From positions 51,199-115,198 of the forward strand of contig CANJPZ010000006.1 of assembly GCA_947476325.1 (NCBI GenBank): DNA of 64,000 nucleotides, written 5' to 3'. This document shows, piece after piece, positions 47,356-56,422 of the stretch. The notes under the pieces were generated by a model. It did no database searches, was not told the DNA's origin, and saw only the letters and a list, made by a program, of their open reading frames with translations. The number at the start of each line of letters is the position of its first letter. The first letter of the stretch is position 1. The position numbers were made by a program, and so were the translations under genes. Source of the stretch: Caulobacteraceae bacterium. Its GTDB lineage: Bacteria; Pseudomonadota; Alphaproteobacteria; Caulobacterales; Caulobacteraceae.

Positions 47356-49944
47356 TCAGACGACCGCCTTGGACGCCAGTTCGTAGACGTTCTTGGATAC
47401 CCCTTCGGCCGCAATAACGCGCTCAAGCTGGGCGCGCATCTGGCTTCCCAGCGCCGGCGCGTACCGCCGCCAACCGCCCAGGGGATCGACCAGCCGGGCC
47501 GCAACGGCCGGGTTGAAGCGGTCGATACGCAGGATCTGGTCGGCCAGAAAACGATAGCCTGCGCCGTCCGGCTCATGGAAGCGCATCGGATTGGCCGTGG
47601 CGAAGGCGCCGACGAGGGCGCGCAGCCGGTTGGGATTGGTTTCCTCAAAGGCCGGGTGAGACGTCAGGCCGATCACGCGGGTCAGGGCGTCGGGCGCAGG
47701 GCTCTGGGCCTGGATGGAGAACCACTTGTCGACCACCAGAGGCTCGTCGCGCCAGCACTCGTAGAAATGGCTCAGGGCTTCATCGAATACCTCGCCGCCG
47801 ACCTGCATAAGCGCGGCCAGACCACCCATGGCGTCGGTCATGTTGGCCGACGCCAGATAGTGACCCCGGGCGCGTTCAATGTTGTCAGCGTGCGGGTCAG
47901 CGACCAGCATGCCGATGGCTGCGTTGCGCAAGGCCCGGCGGCCGGCGGCCTGGGCGCCGGTTGAAAATTCACCGGGTTCCTGCAAGGCGGAATGTATCGC
48001 CGTCAAACTTTCCCTCAGATGGATCGCCAGCCGTGAGCGCAGCGCGTTACGGGCCAGGTGCAGTCGGGCCGGATCGGCCGGCTGCATGGCCATCGCAAGG
48101 TCCTGTTCGGTCGGCAGGCCCAGCAGCAGAGCCCGGAAAGCCGGCTCGGCATTGTCATCCGACAGGGCCTGACCGACGGCTTCGGCGAAGCGTTCTTCGC
48201 CGACTTCATCCGGTCGTCCGGCGGCCCGGCGCAGGATCAGGCTGCGGGCCAGGCCCTGACCGGCTTCCCAGCGATTGAACAGGTCGGTGTCGGACGCCAG
48301 CAGGACGTAGGCGTCGCGTTCCGGCGCATCGGTGGTCAGGCCCACCGGGGCGGAAAAGCCGCGCAAGGCCGAAAGAACCGGTTCGCGGTAAATATTCTCC
48401 AGGCGGACAATCTGCTGTTCGCCTTCCAGAACGATGAGCCGGCTGGCCTGTTCGAACCCTTGGTGATCCAAAACGCCAATGTCGACGGGGATTGGCACAG
48501 CCGCCTTGTCCGGCTGACCTGGGGTAGCGGCCGTGTTCTGGCGCAAGGTCAGATCGAGGGTCCGGGCTTCGGGGTCATAGGCGGTGTCTATGGTCAGCTG
48601 GGGCGTGCCGGCCTGTTCGTACCACCTGAAGAAAGAGGTCAGGTCGCGACCGGACGTCTCGGCAAAGCAGGCGATGAAGGCCTCAACTGTTGTTGCCTGA
48701 CCGTCCCAGCGTTCGAAATAGACGTCCATGCCGCGCCGGAAGGCCGCATCACCGATAATCGTCTTGAGCATGCGGATGATCTCCGCGCCCTTTTCGTAGA
48801 TCGTGGCGGTGTAGAAATTGTCGATCTTCAGATAGCTGGACGGGCGCACGGGGTGGGCGAGGGGGCCGGCGTCTTCAGGGAACTGGCGCGCCCGCAGCTG
48901 TTTGACTTCCTTGATCCTCTGGACTGCGTGGCCGCGCATGTCGGCGGAGAAGCCCTGGTCGCGGAAGACGGTGAGGCCTTCTTTGAGACACAGCTGGAAC
49001 CAGTCGCGGCAGGTGATCCGGTCGCCGGTCCAGTTGTGGAAATACTCGTGGGCGATGACCCCTTCGATGCGTTCGTAGTCGAAATCGGTGGCGGTCGCAT
49101 GATCGGCGAGCAGGAGCGAGGAGTTGAAGATATTCAGCCCCTTGTTCTCCATGGCCCCGAAGTTGAAGTCCCGCACGGCGACGATCATGAACAGGTCCAG
49201 ATCGTATTCGCGGCCATAGACCTCCTCGTCCCATTTCATCGAGCGCTTGAGCGCGTCCATGGCGTAGGCGGCGCGGGGCGAGAAGCCGGGATCAACGTAG
49301 ATCTTGAGGTCGACGGTGCGGCCCGAAACGGTGGTGAAGGCGTCTGAGAGGACGTCGAGTTCGCCGCCGACCAGGGCAAAGAGGTAGGCGGGCTTGGGGA
49401 AGGGGTCGTTCCACTCGGCGAAGTGGCGGCCCGCGCCGGCCGGGCCGGATCCGATCAGGTTGCCGTTTGAGAGCAGGTGATGGAATTCCGACGGGGCTTC
49501 GATCCGTACCGTGAAGCGCGAGAGCACATCGGGCCGGTCGAGATAGTAGGTGATCTTGCGGAAGCCTTCGGCCTCGCACTGGGTGCAGAAGCGGCCGCCT
49601 GACATGTAGAGCCCTTCTAGGGCCTTGTTGTTGGCGGGATCGATTTCAACCTCGGTCTCCAGGACGAAGGCGTCGGGCACGTCCGGGATGGTCAGGGTCT
49701 CGGGCTCGACCGCGTACTGGTTGGCCGACAGGTGTTCGCCATCGAGGGACACCGAGATCAGCTTGAGAAGTGCGCCGTCCAACACCAGCGGTTCACCGGC
49801 CGCGCCGCTACGCCGCAAGGTCAGCCTGGCCTTCACCCGCGTGGCGTTGGGCGCCAGGTCGAAATCGAGCCGGACCTCGTCGATGAGGAAGGCGGGCGGA
49901 ATATAGTCGGAGAGCCGGATCGGCTGGGGGGTGTCTGTGCGCAT
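47356..49944 (-). CDS. pepN: Aminopeptidase N (M1 family)
   Basis: An 862-residue zinc metallo-aminopeptidase. The exopeptidase motif is GAMENKGLNIF and the zinc site is IAHEYFHNWTGDR with the third ligand Glu in LKEGLTVFRDQ. The N-terminal saddle domain (RLSDYIPPAFLIDEVRLDF) and the C-terminal helical DUF3458-like region (LDLTLRQNTAATPGQP onward) match bacterial PepN. It has no signal peptide, so it is cytoplasmic. It lies upstream of pleC on the same strand, 104 bp away. Confidence 0.95.
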   Translation of the reverse strand: MRTDTPQPIRLSDYIPPAFLIDEVRLDFDLAPNATRVKARLTLRRSGAAGEPLVLDGALLKLISVSLDGEHLSANQYAVEPETLTIPDVPDAFVLETEVEIDPANNKALEGLYMSGGRFCTQCEAEGFRKITYYLDRPDVLSRFTVRIEAPSEFHHLLSNGNLIGSGPAGAGRHFAEWNDPFPKPAYLFALVGGELDVLSDAFTTVSGRTVDLKIYVDPGFSPRAAYAMDALKRSMKWDEEVYGREYDLDLFMIVAVRDFNFGAMENKGLNIFNSSLLLADHATATDFDYERIEGVIAHEYFHNWTGDRITCRDWFQLCLKEGLTVFRDQGFSADMRGHAVQRIKEVKQLRARQFPEDAGPLAHPVRPSSYLKIDNFYTATIYEKGAEIIRMLKTIIGDAAFRRGMDVYFERWDGQATTVEAFIACFAETSGRDLTSFFRWYEQAGTPQLTIDTAYDPEARTLDLTLRQNTAATPGQPDKAAVPIPVDIGVLDHQGFEQASRLIVLEGEQQIVRLENIYREPVLSALRGFSAPVGLTTDAPERDAYVLLASDTDLFNRWEAGQGLARSLILRRAAGRPDEVGEERFAEAVGQALSDDNAEPAFRALLLGLPTEQDLAMAMQPADPARLHLARNALRSRLAIHLRESLTAIHSALQEPGEFSTGAQAAGRRALRNAAIGMLVADPHADNIERARGHYLASANMTDAMGGLAALMQVGGEVFDEALSHFYECWRDEPLVVDKWFSIQAQSPAPDALTRVIGLTSHPAFEETNPNRLRALVGAFATANPMRFHEPDGAGYRFLADQILRIDRFNPAVAARLVDPLGGWRRYAPALGSQMRAQLERVIAAEGVSKNVYELASKAVV

Positions 49945-50014
49945 CCGTCATAGTTAGCGATCCGCCCGGCCTTCGTCATCCTCTCGCGTGAATTGATCGG
50001 ACGGCGACCCAAGC

Positions 50015-50028
50015 TTGTTTCACATCAA
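50015..50028 (+). promoter_or_regulatory. FNR/FixK-like box upstream of ompW
   Basis: TTGTT-TCAC-ATCAA matches the TTGAT-N4-ATCAA consensus with one mismatch. The site centre is 74 bp before the ATG, and TTAATT at 50052-50057 could be the -10 element, which would place the box near -41. In Caulobacter, FixK activates hypoxia genes, so oxygen control of ompW is a reasonable inference. Confidence 0.6.
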
Positions 50029-50095
50029 GGTCAAATCGATCTGAACAGCGCTTAATTCCCGAGCTCGCAAAGCAGAATTCAAACAGGGGATAATC

Positions 50096-50749
50096 ATGAA
50101 ATCGCACCTTCTCACCGGACTGGCGGCAGGCGTCTTGCTCACCGGGCTTGCCGGCGGCGCGAACGCGGCGGACTTTGTCACCAAGCACAAGGGCACGATC
50201 ATTCTGGCCGCCCGGGTGACGACAGTCGATCCGACAGCCGGTGATCCAATCCTGACATCGGCCAATGCCGATACGACGCTGAACGCCGTCGTCAGCTCCG
50301 ACACCATGCCGACGATCGGCCTGAGTTATTTTCTGACCGACAACATCGCGGTCGAGGTTATCGCGGGCACGACCAAACACCGTGTTCAGGCCACGAATCT
50401 GCCGGTAGCTGACACTTGGGTCCTGCCGCCGGTGGTGACCCTGCAATACCATTTCGCCCCGACCCAGAAGGTCAGCCCCTATGTGGGGGCGGGCATCAAC
50501 TACATGCTGTTATACAGCGAAAAGAACATCGCTTCCTTCAGCAAGTTCAATATCGACAACGGGTTCGGGACGGCCTTGCAGGCCGGCGTGGATGTGTCGG
50601 TCGGCGGGCCCTGGAGCCTGAACCTGGACGTCAAGAAGGTCTATTTCAACACCACGGCCCACACGACACTGGCCGGCCCTGGCCTGCTGCATTCGAATGT
50701 GGCGCTGGACCCGCTGGTCTATTCGCTGGGCATGGCGCGCCGCTGGTAG
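50096..50749 (+). CDS. ompW: OmpW-family outer-membrane protein
   Basis: A 217-residue beta-barrel with a signal peptide (LLTGLAAGVLLTGLAGGANA, cleaved before ADFV). OmpW features are the IGLSYFLTDNIAVEVIAGTT and VSPYVGAGINYMLLYS strands and the C-terminal aromatic residue (Trp) needed for barrel insertion. OmpW proteins pass small hydrophobic compounds and are often induced when oxygen is low. AGGGGA precedes the ATG at 50096. Confidence 0.92.
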   Translation: MKSHLLTGLAAGVLLTGLAGGANAADFVTKHKGTIILAARVTTVDPTAGDPILTSANADTTLNAVVSSDTMPTIGLSYFLTDNIAVEVIAGTTKHRVQATNLPVADTWVLPPVVTLQYHFAPTQKVSPYVGAGINYMLLYSEKNIASFSKFNIDNGFGTALQAGVDVSVGGPWSLNLDVKKVYFNTTAHTTLAGPGLLHSNVALDPLVYSLGMARRW

Positions 50750-50767
50750 AACGAGCCGGCGCAGGGA

Positions 50768-50807
50768 CAACAGGCGGAGGGTCCGGAAACGGGGCCTCCG
50801 CCTGTTG
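50768..50807. terminator. Bidirectional terminator between ompW and the alcohol dehydrogenase gene
   Basis: A perfect 13-bp inverted repeat (CAACAGGCGGAGG at 50768-50780 and CCTCCGCCTGTTG at 50795-50807) with a 14-nt loop sits between the two convergent genes. No long T-tract follows on either side. Confidence 0.7.
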
Positions 50808-50812
50808 CTTGC

Positions 50813-51898
50813 CTACTGGTCGAAGACGATGACCGAGCGGGCGACTTTGCCGGTCTTCATTTCGGCGAAGGCTTCGTTGACCTGCTCGAGCTTGATGCGG
50901 CGGCTGATCATGTCGTCGAGCTTGAGCTTGCCGGACATGTAGAAGTCGACGAAGCGGGGCATGTCGACCGGGAAGCGGTTGGAGCCCATTTGCGAGCCCT
51001 GGATGCGCTTTTCGCCCAGGAAGTCGACGCCGCGCAGTTCGATCGACACGCCCACCGGGATCATGCCGATGATGTTGGCCGTGCCGCCGCGACGGATCAT
51101 GCGGAAGGACTGTTCGGCGGTGGCCTTCAGACCCACGGCTTCGAAGCTGTGGTGAACCCCGCCGCTGGTCAGCTGGGCGACCTGTTTGGCCGGGTCTCCG
51201 TCATTGGCGTTGACCACGTCGGTTGCGCCGAACTGTTTGGCCATCTCGAGCTTTTCGGGAACCGTGTCGATGGCGATGATGCGCCCGGCGCCGGCGATGG
51301 CCGCGCCATTGATCGCCGCCAGGCCGACGCCGCCGCAGCCGATGACCGCCACGGTCTCGCCGGGACGCACGTTCGAGGTGTGGATGACGGCCCCGATGCC
51401 GGTAGTCACGGCGCAGCCGATCAGCGCGGCCCGGTCGAGCGGCATGTCCTTGCGGATCGAGACGCAGGCGTGCTCGTGGATCAGCATGTACTCGGCGAAG
51501 GACGACAGGTTCAGGAACTGACCCATGTTGCCGCCAGCCTGGCTGAGGCGCGGCTCGGCGTCAGCGTCGCGCTTGGTCTCGGGGCTGACGCACAGGGACA
51601 TGTGGCCGGTCAGGCAGTGGTCGCAGTGACCGCAGAAGGCCGACAGGCAGGTGATGACGTGATCGCCGACCTTTACGGTGCGAACTTCCGAGCCGACCTG
51701 TTCGACGACGCCGGCGCTTTCATGGCCCAGTACGACGGGCAGGGCGGCGGGGTAGGAGCCTTCGACAAAGTGCAGGTCCGAGTGGCAGACGCCGGCCGCG
51801 ACGGTGCGGATCAGCACCTCATGCGGGCCCGGCTTGGACATCTGGACCTCTTCGATCTGAAGCGGTTTTCCAACTTCGCGAAGTACTGCGGCCTTCAT
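50813..51898 (-). CDS. Zinc-dependent alcohol dehydrogenase
   Basis: A 361-residue medium-chain dehydrogenase. Catalytic zinc ligands are in GVCHSDLHF and LGHESAGVVEQVG; the structural zinc Cys are in CGHCDHCLTGHMSLC. The Rossmann motif is VIGCGGVGLAAING. Length and the GHMSLC-type lobe resemble class III / NAD-dependent long-chain or aryl-alcohol dehydrogenases; the substrate is not clear. The ATG at 51898 (MKAAVLREVGKP) is chosen over longer in-frame starts. It diverges from the FAD reductase gene. Confidence 0.9.
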   Translation of the reverse strand: MKAAVLREVGKPLQIEEVQMSKPGPHEVLIRTVAAGVCHSDLHFVEGSYPAALPVVLGHESAGVVEQVGSEVRTVKVGDHVITCLSAFCGHCDHCLTGHMSLCVSPETKRDADAEPRLSQAGGNMGQFLNLSSFAEYMLIHEHACVSIRKDMPLDRAALIGCAVTTGIGAVIHTSNVRPGETVAVIGCGGVGLAAINGAAIAGAGRIIAIDTVPEKLEMAKQFGATDVVNANDGDPAKQVAQLTSGGVHHSFEAVGLKATAEQSFRMIRRGGTANIIGMIPVGVSIELRGVDFLGEKRIQGSQMGSNRFPVDMPRFVDFYMSGKLKLDDMISRRIKLEQVNEAFAEMKTGKVARSVIVFDQ

Positions 51899-52035
51899 TT
51901 CCCGAACTCTCCCATGCGCCCTCTCATAGGGGCGGCAACCTGTAACAATGCGATTGCTAAAGACCACGGCGAACGCGCCCGGTCTAGCCGCATATGGGCG
52001 GGACGGCTAAGAACGATGGACGCAGGGGAAACGCG

Positions 52036-53265
52036 ATGAGTGAGCCGATTGTGATCGTGGGCGCGGGCCATGCCGGCGGATCGGCGGCGGCCCTGCTGCG
52101 CCAGTACGGCTTTGAGGGACCGATCGTTCTGGCAGGCGAGGAGCCGCTGGCGCCCTATCAGCGGCCGCCGTTGTCCAAGGCCTGGCTGAAGGGCGAGGCC
52201 GACGGCGAGAGCCTGCTGCTGCGGCCTTTCGAGTTCTATGCCGAACACAACATCGAGCTTCGCCTGGGCGCCGTGGCCACGGCCATCGAGCGCGGGACGC
52301 GGACCGTGGTGTTCGCCGACGGGACCCGCCAGCCCTACGGACAGCTGATACTGGCCACTGGCGCCGGGCCCCGGCGGATCCCCGTGCCCGGCGCGGACCT
52401 CTCGGGCGTGCTCTATCTGCGCGATGCGGCCGACGCCGACGCCCTGAAGGCGGCCCTGACGCCAGGCAAGCGGCTGGCGGTGGTGGGGGGCGGCTATATC
52501 GGACTGGAGGCAGCCGCCTCGGCCCGGGCCCTGGACTGTGAGGTGGTGGTCATCGAGCGCGAAGCGCGGGTGCTGGCGCGGGTGGCCTCGCCGCCGCTTT
52601 CGGCCTTCTTTGAGCGCTATCACCGTGAGCATGGGGTGGAGATCATCATCGGTGGGGCGGTGAACGGGTTTGCCGGTCAGGACGGCAGGGTGACCGGCGT
52701 GACGTTGGGGGGCGGCGAGGTCGAGGCCTGCGACGTGGCCCTGGTCGGCATCGGCGCCGTGCCCAACATCACCCTGGCGCGGGAGGCGGGCCTGAGCTGC
52801 GCCGAGGGGGTGGTGGTCGATCTGGCAGCCCGGACGAGCGATCCGGCCATCTTCGCCATCGGCGATGTCAGCCACCGGCCAATGCCTCTGTACGGGCGCA
52901 ATATGCGGCTGGAGAGCGTGCCCAATGCGCTGGAACAGGCCAAGCAGGCCGCCTGCGCCATAACCGGCCGGCCGGCGCCGGCGCCGGAAGTCCCCTGGTT
53001 CTGGTCGGACCAGTACGACATCAAGCTGCAGATCGCCGGGGTTCCGTTCGACGCCGACAAGCTGGTGGTGCGGGGCGATCCGGCCAGCGGCAGTTTCGCG
53101 GTCTTCCACCTGGCCGGGACAAGGCTTGTGGCGGTCGAGGCGGTCAATGCGGCGGGCGAGTTCATGGGCGGGCGGCAGATGATCGGCAAGCGGGCCAGCG
53201 TCGATCCGGCCAGACTGTCCGACATGGGCCTGACCATGAAGGAAATCGCCGCCGCCGCGGCCTGA
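52036..53265 (+). CDS. FAD-dependent ferredoxin/rhodocoxin-type reductase
   Basis: A 409-residue flavoprotein of the putidaredoxin-reductase type. It has the FAD motif (VGAGHAGGSAA), an NAD-binding motif (VVGGGYIGLEAAA), the second FAD contact (IFAIGDVSHRP) and the C-terminal reductase domain (WFWSDQYDIKLQIAG). It passes electrons from NAD(P)H to a ferredoxin, often for a P450 or dioxygenase; no such partner gene is in the window. AGGGGA precedes the ATG at 52036. Confidence 0.9.
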   Translation: MSEPIVIVGAGHAGGSAAALLRQYGFEGPIVLAGEEPLAPYQRPPLSKAWLKGEADGESLLLRPFEFYAEHNIELRLGAVATAIERGTRTVVFADGTRQPYGQLILATGAGPRRIPVPGADLSGVLYLRDAADADALKAALTPGKRLAVVGGGYIGLEAAASARALDCEVVVIEREARVLARVASPPLSAFFERYHREHGVEIIIGGAVNGFAGQDGRVTGVTLGGGEVEACDVALVGIGAVPNITLAREAGLSCAEGVVVDLAARTSDPAIFAIGDVSHRPMPLYGRNMRLESVPNALEQAKQAACAITGRPAPAPEVPWFWSDQYDIKLQIAGVPFDADKLVVRGDPASGSFAVFHLAGTRLVAVEAVNAAGEFMGGRQMIGKRASVDPARLSDMGLTMKEIAAAAA

Positions 53266-53405
53266 TCCGGCAGCGTTCGTCGGGATTTTGACCGCGCCCG
53301 GCAGCTTTTGGCCGGCCCTGAGGCGGATTTTGTAGGTCCGGCGGGCCTGCGCGTCAGGATTCGCTGACCCGGCGGCCATCCAAAGCATATACTTTTCAAA
53401 GGCCT

Positions 53406-53440
53406 GCGAAAAAACCGTCAGCATTTTCAGCTTTTTTCGC
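53406..53440. terminator. Bidirectional A/T-armed terminator
   Basis: GCGAAAAAA (53406-53414) and TTTTTTCGC (53432-53440) form an inverted repeat with T-tracts in both directions. It lies in the 273-bp gap between the convergent FAD reductase and guanylyltransferase genes; the rest of that gap shows no gene. Confidence 0.65.
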
Positions 53441-53538
53441 GTTTTGACGTCATAGCCGCCACGCGCTGGAGCAACGAACCACGACGACCCAGGGGCGGTC
53501 GGAAATCCAGTCCAATCGCGTATGACGCGGCCGGCGGT

Positions 53539-55668
53539 TCATCCCACCTTGCCCGGTCCGCAAAGGGCCAGCCAGGCGCCGGTGATGTGATAGAGGGTGC
53601 TGGCCGGGGGAGGCTCGGGGGCCAGGTCGCCCTCGGGGGTCATCTTGTCGAACCAGACGCCGCGCGCCTCGGGGTGCAGGTAGCGGTGGATGGCGTTGAT
53701 GGCGCAAAGGGCGTGGGCGTCCTCGCCGAAGGCCACGGCCGCTTTCAGGTATTCGGTCTGGGGCCAGAGGCGGGCGCGGGCCTCGCGGACCGACAGGTCA
53801 TCCCACAGGCCGTCGACGACGACCCCGCGCGCCGGGTCTATGCCGGCAAGGCCGGCTTCGAACAGCTTGCGCGCAGCGGCGACGGCGTCAGGGCGGCCGC
53901 GCTTTTCGCCCCAGGCCTTCAGCAGATGGGCCCACTCGAACTGGTGGCCGGGCTCAAGCATGCGGCCTTCATCGCCGGGGGCGGGGGTCCAGGTTTCGTC
54001 GAAGGCTTCACGCAAAAAGCCGCCCGCGGGATCGATGAAGCGGGTGAGGGCCAGGTGGGCGATCTCGTCGGCGATGCCGATCCACAGGGCCGCCCGCCCG
54101 CAGGTCTCCCAGGCCAGAGCAGCTTCGAACAGGTGCATGTGGGCATTTGACTGGAACGGGCGGGCCCCCGTCTCGCGCCAACCGCCGGCGGGGTGGCGCC
54201 AGGCCTCGAGGCCGCTGACCAGATCCCGCGCCCGGTCTTCTTCGCCGGTCGCCGACCAGGCCAGCAGGGCGAAAGCCTGATCATACAGTCTCGGTTCGTC
54301 ATCGACGATCTGGCCGGTGGCCGTGGCCAGGGTGCGGAACAGGCCGTCGGGGCGGCGATAGTGGCCTTCGAACGCGGTCAGGCCCGCCTGGACGGCGCCG
54401 CGCCAGGGTCCGGGCCAGCCTTTGGCGCCGGCGATGGCGAAGGACCAGGCCTGGCGCGGCTGAACGCGGGCCCGGCGGGGTGGCTCCGAGCCGTCGAACA
54501 CCAGGACTTCGCGAAAGCCGCCGTTGTCCTGGTCGATGCCCAGGGCGCTCCACACCGGCAAGACGCCGGTCCCCATCCAGCGGTCGAACCAGCCGCGGGC
54601 CTCGTCGAGCGATGCAAAACGGGGGGCGGGCGGCCGGGCCTTGAAGGTCTCGCCGGCGGTCTTGACCGACTGGCTGCGGTCCAGGCGCGCGACCAGCACG
54701 GCCTTGTCCTCGACGATGACCGCCAGACCCTCGGCGCCGACCACGGCGATGTCCCAGTCGTGCGGCGCGCGGACGAGATTGTTTGACGCCTCAATGAAGA
54801 GCGCACGGCCGGCATTGCCGCCGGCGTCTTTCGGCATGGCCGCGTGAGCGGCGTCCCAGGCGCCGATATCCATCCATTCAAAGGCCGAGGGCGTGACGGA
54901 AGCGCAGGCGGTCTTTTCCATGACCGCATAGTCGATGGAGATTTTCGGCGCGGTGCGGAAGGCTTCGCCCAGCACCAGGACCTCGCCGTCGGCGGTTGCG
55001 TCAGCCAGCGCCTTACGGACAGCGTCCAGGACCTGAGGCGCGTGGGCCTGCAGTTCGTTCAGCAGGGTCGCCGCCGAGACGATGAAGTTGCCGGTGTTCC
55101 ACAGATAGCCCTCGGCGACGTAGCGGGCGGCGGTCGCAGCGTCCGGTTTCTCGACGAAGGCGGCGACGGGTCTGACGGCGGCGTCGCCCGGCGCGGGCAG
55201 GATGTAGCCCAGGGCGGTGGAGGGACTGGTGGGCGCCAGGCCCAGGGTGACGATACGGCCGGCGCGCGCGCCCTCGACCGCCCGGGTGACGGCGGCGGCG
55301 AAGGCGGCGGCGTCTGGGACATGGTGGTCCGCCGAGACGAAGACGGCGATGCCGTCCGGGTCACGCCGGGCGATCCACAGGGCGGCGGCGGCCATGGCGG
55401 CGCTTGAATCGCGGGCCTGGGGCTCGAGCAGCAGGGTGGCGGTTACACCAAGTTCGGCCAGCTGGGCTTTCAGGTGCGCCTTGTGCGCTGTGCCAGCGAC
55501 AATCAGCGGGGTCTCGACGCCGGCAATGACGCCGACGCGCAGGACAGTATTCTGGAAACTGGAGCGCTCGCCGATCAGGGGGATGAACTGCTTGGGCAGG
55601 CCTGGCCGCGAGGCGGGCCACAGGCGCGTGCCCGACCCGCCGCACATGATCACCGGATAGATGGTCAA
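53539..55668 (-). CDS. Mannose-1-phosphate guanylyltransferase fused to AGE-type isomerase
   Basis: A ~709-residue two-domain enzyme. Residues ~1-345 are a GDP-mannose pyrophosphorylase (PVIMCGGSGTRLWPASRPGL, FVEKPDAATAARYVAEGYLW, FEWMDIGAWDA). Residues ~355-709 are an N-acylglucosamine 2-epimerase/mannose isomerase (AGE) fold, with SNAHMHLFEAALAWE, EPGHQFEWAHLL and WPQTEYLKAAVAFG carrying the likely catalytic His and Glu. It may therefore convert fructose-6-P to mannose-6-P and later make GDP-mannose; the cupin PMI domain of common ManC fusions is absent. The start is TTG 55668 with GGGAG upstream; TTG 55695 is an alternative. GDP-mannose would feed surface polysaccharide synthesis. Confidence 0.85.
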   Translation of the reverse strand: MTIYPVIMCGGSGTRLWPASRPGLPKQFIPLIGERSSFQNTVLRVGVIAGVETPLIVAGTAHKAHLKAQLAELGVTATLLLEPQARDSSAAMAAAALWIARRDPDGIAVFVSADHHVPDAAAFAAAVTRAVEGARAGRIVTLGLAPTSPSTALGYILPAPGDAAVRPVAAFVEKPDAATAARYVAEGYLWNTGNFIVSAATLLNELQAHAPQVLDAVRKALADATADGEVLVLGEAFRTAPKISIDYAVMEKTACASVTPSAFEWMDIGAWDAAHAAMPKDAGGNAGRALFIEASNNLVRAPHDWDIAVVGAEGLAVIVEDKAVLVARLDRSQSVKTAGETFKARPPAPRFASLDEARGWFDRWMGTGVLPVWSALGIDQDNGGFREVLVFDGSEPPRRARVQPRQAWSFAIAGAKGWPGPWRGAVQAGLTAFEGHYRRPDGLFRTLATATGQIVDDEPRLYDQAFALLAWSATGEEDRARDLVSGLEAWRHPAGGWRETGARPFQSNAHMHLFEAALAWETCGRAALWIGIADEIAHLALTRFIDPAGGFLREAFDETWTPAPGDEGRMLEPGHQFEWAHLLKAWGEKRGRPDAVAAARKLFEAGLAGIDPARGVVVDGLWDDLSVREARARLWPQTEYLKAAVAFGEDAHALCAINAIHRYLHPEARGVWFDKMTPEGDLAPEPPPASTLYHITGAWLALCGPGKVG

Positions 55669-55738
55669 GACCCAAAGGCTCCCGCGACAGCCCAAGCGGG
55701 CGCAAGGCCGGACTTATAGGACGAAGCGCCCCTTACGA

Positions 55739-55774
55739 GAAAGGCCCGCGACGCTGGTGCGCCACGGGCCTTTC
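55739..55774 (-). terminator. Terminator after the small exported-protein gene
   Basis: GAAAGGCCCG (55739-55748) and CGGGCCTTTC (55765-55774) form a perfect 10-bp inverted repeat, placed between the end of the exported-protein gene and the start of the guanylyltransferase gene, both on the - strand. The short T-run is inside the arm. Confidence 0.7.
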
Positions 55775-55820
55775 AATTTCGATCCGATCGTTCCGGCCAG
55801 GGCCGGAGCGGGCGGCGTTT

Positions 55821-56246
55821 TTACGAGATCTTGATGAGGTCGGCGTTGATGGCCTTGACCTGATCGGCGCTGACCATGCCCATCGACAGGTCGGGCAGAC
55901 CGTCAAGGGTAGCTTCGGCCGGGATCATGTCGAGGAACATTTCCAGGATCGGGATGAGATCCGGCAGGGCCTTGGCCATGACGGCCTTGGCGGCCGGGTT
56001 GTTCATGATGGCCACGATCGACGACTGGGACGACCACTTGGTGGAAGCGCCGGCGCCGGGAGCCGCACAGGTCGCGGCGGGAGCGGCAGTCGGCAGGCCG
56101 CCTACTGCGTAGGCGGAATTGCCATCATCGGCCTTGGCCGCGGCAGGGGTGCATGCGCCGGCGGCGGGGGCGGCGGCCTGGGCGAATGCCGAGGTCGAGG
56201 CCAGAAGGCCGATGACGACGATGGCGGGAGCGAATGACTTGATCAT
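55821..56246 (-). CDS. Small exported protein of unknown function
   Basis: A 141-residue protein with a signal peptide (FAPAIVVIGLLASTSAFAQA), an Ala-rich spacer with two Cys (GACTPAA, ATCAAPG) and a helical C-terminal domain (AVMAKALPDLIPILEMFLDM). The family is not recognised. AAGGA lies seven bases before the ATG at 56246. It has its own terminator, so it is probably expressed alone. Confidence 0.7.
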   Translation of the reverse strand: MIKSFAPAIVVIGLLASTSAFAQAAAPAAGACTPAAAKADDGNSAYAVGGLPTAAPAATCAAPGAGASTKWSSQSSIVAIMNNPAAKAVMAKALPDLIPILEMFLDMIPAEATLDGLPDLSMGMVSADQVKAINADLIKIS

Positions 56247-56422
56247 TGCGAGGTCCTTTAGGGAGGGGCCAACGGCCCGGTTTTTAGGCTTGAGAGGGAG
56301 GTAATGCGTTTCCCCAACGTCATTCAAGTAAAATTTTTATCGATTATCGTTCAAACACTTCCGGCGGATTGTCGCACCCATCCTATTTCCTCGGGCTTCG
56401 GTCCGCGTGTATAGCTCCGCCC

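Noticed and set aside
48058..49347. A 429-codon frame antisense to pepN
   Set aside because: The minus strand has all M1 peptidase motifs; the antisense frame has no motif and arises from third-position GC bias.
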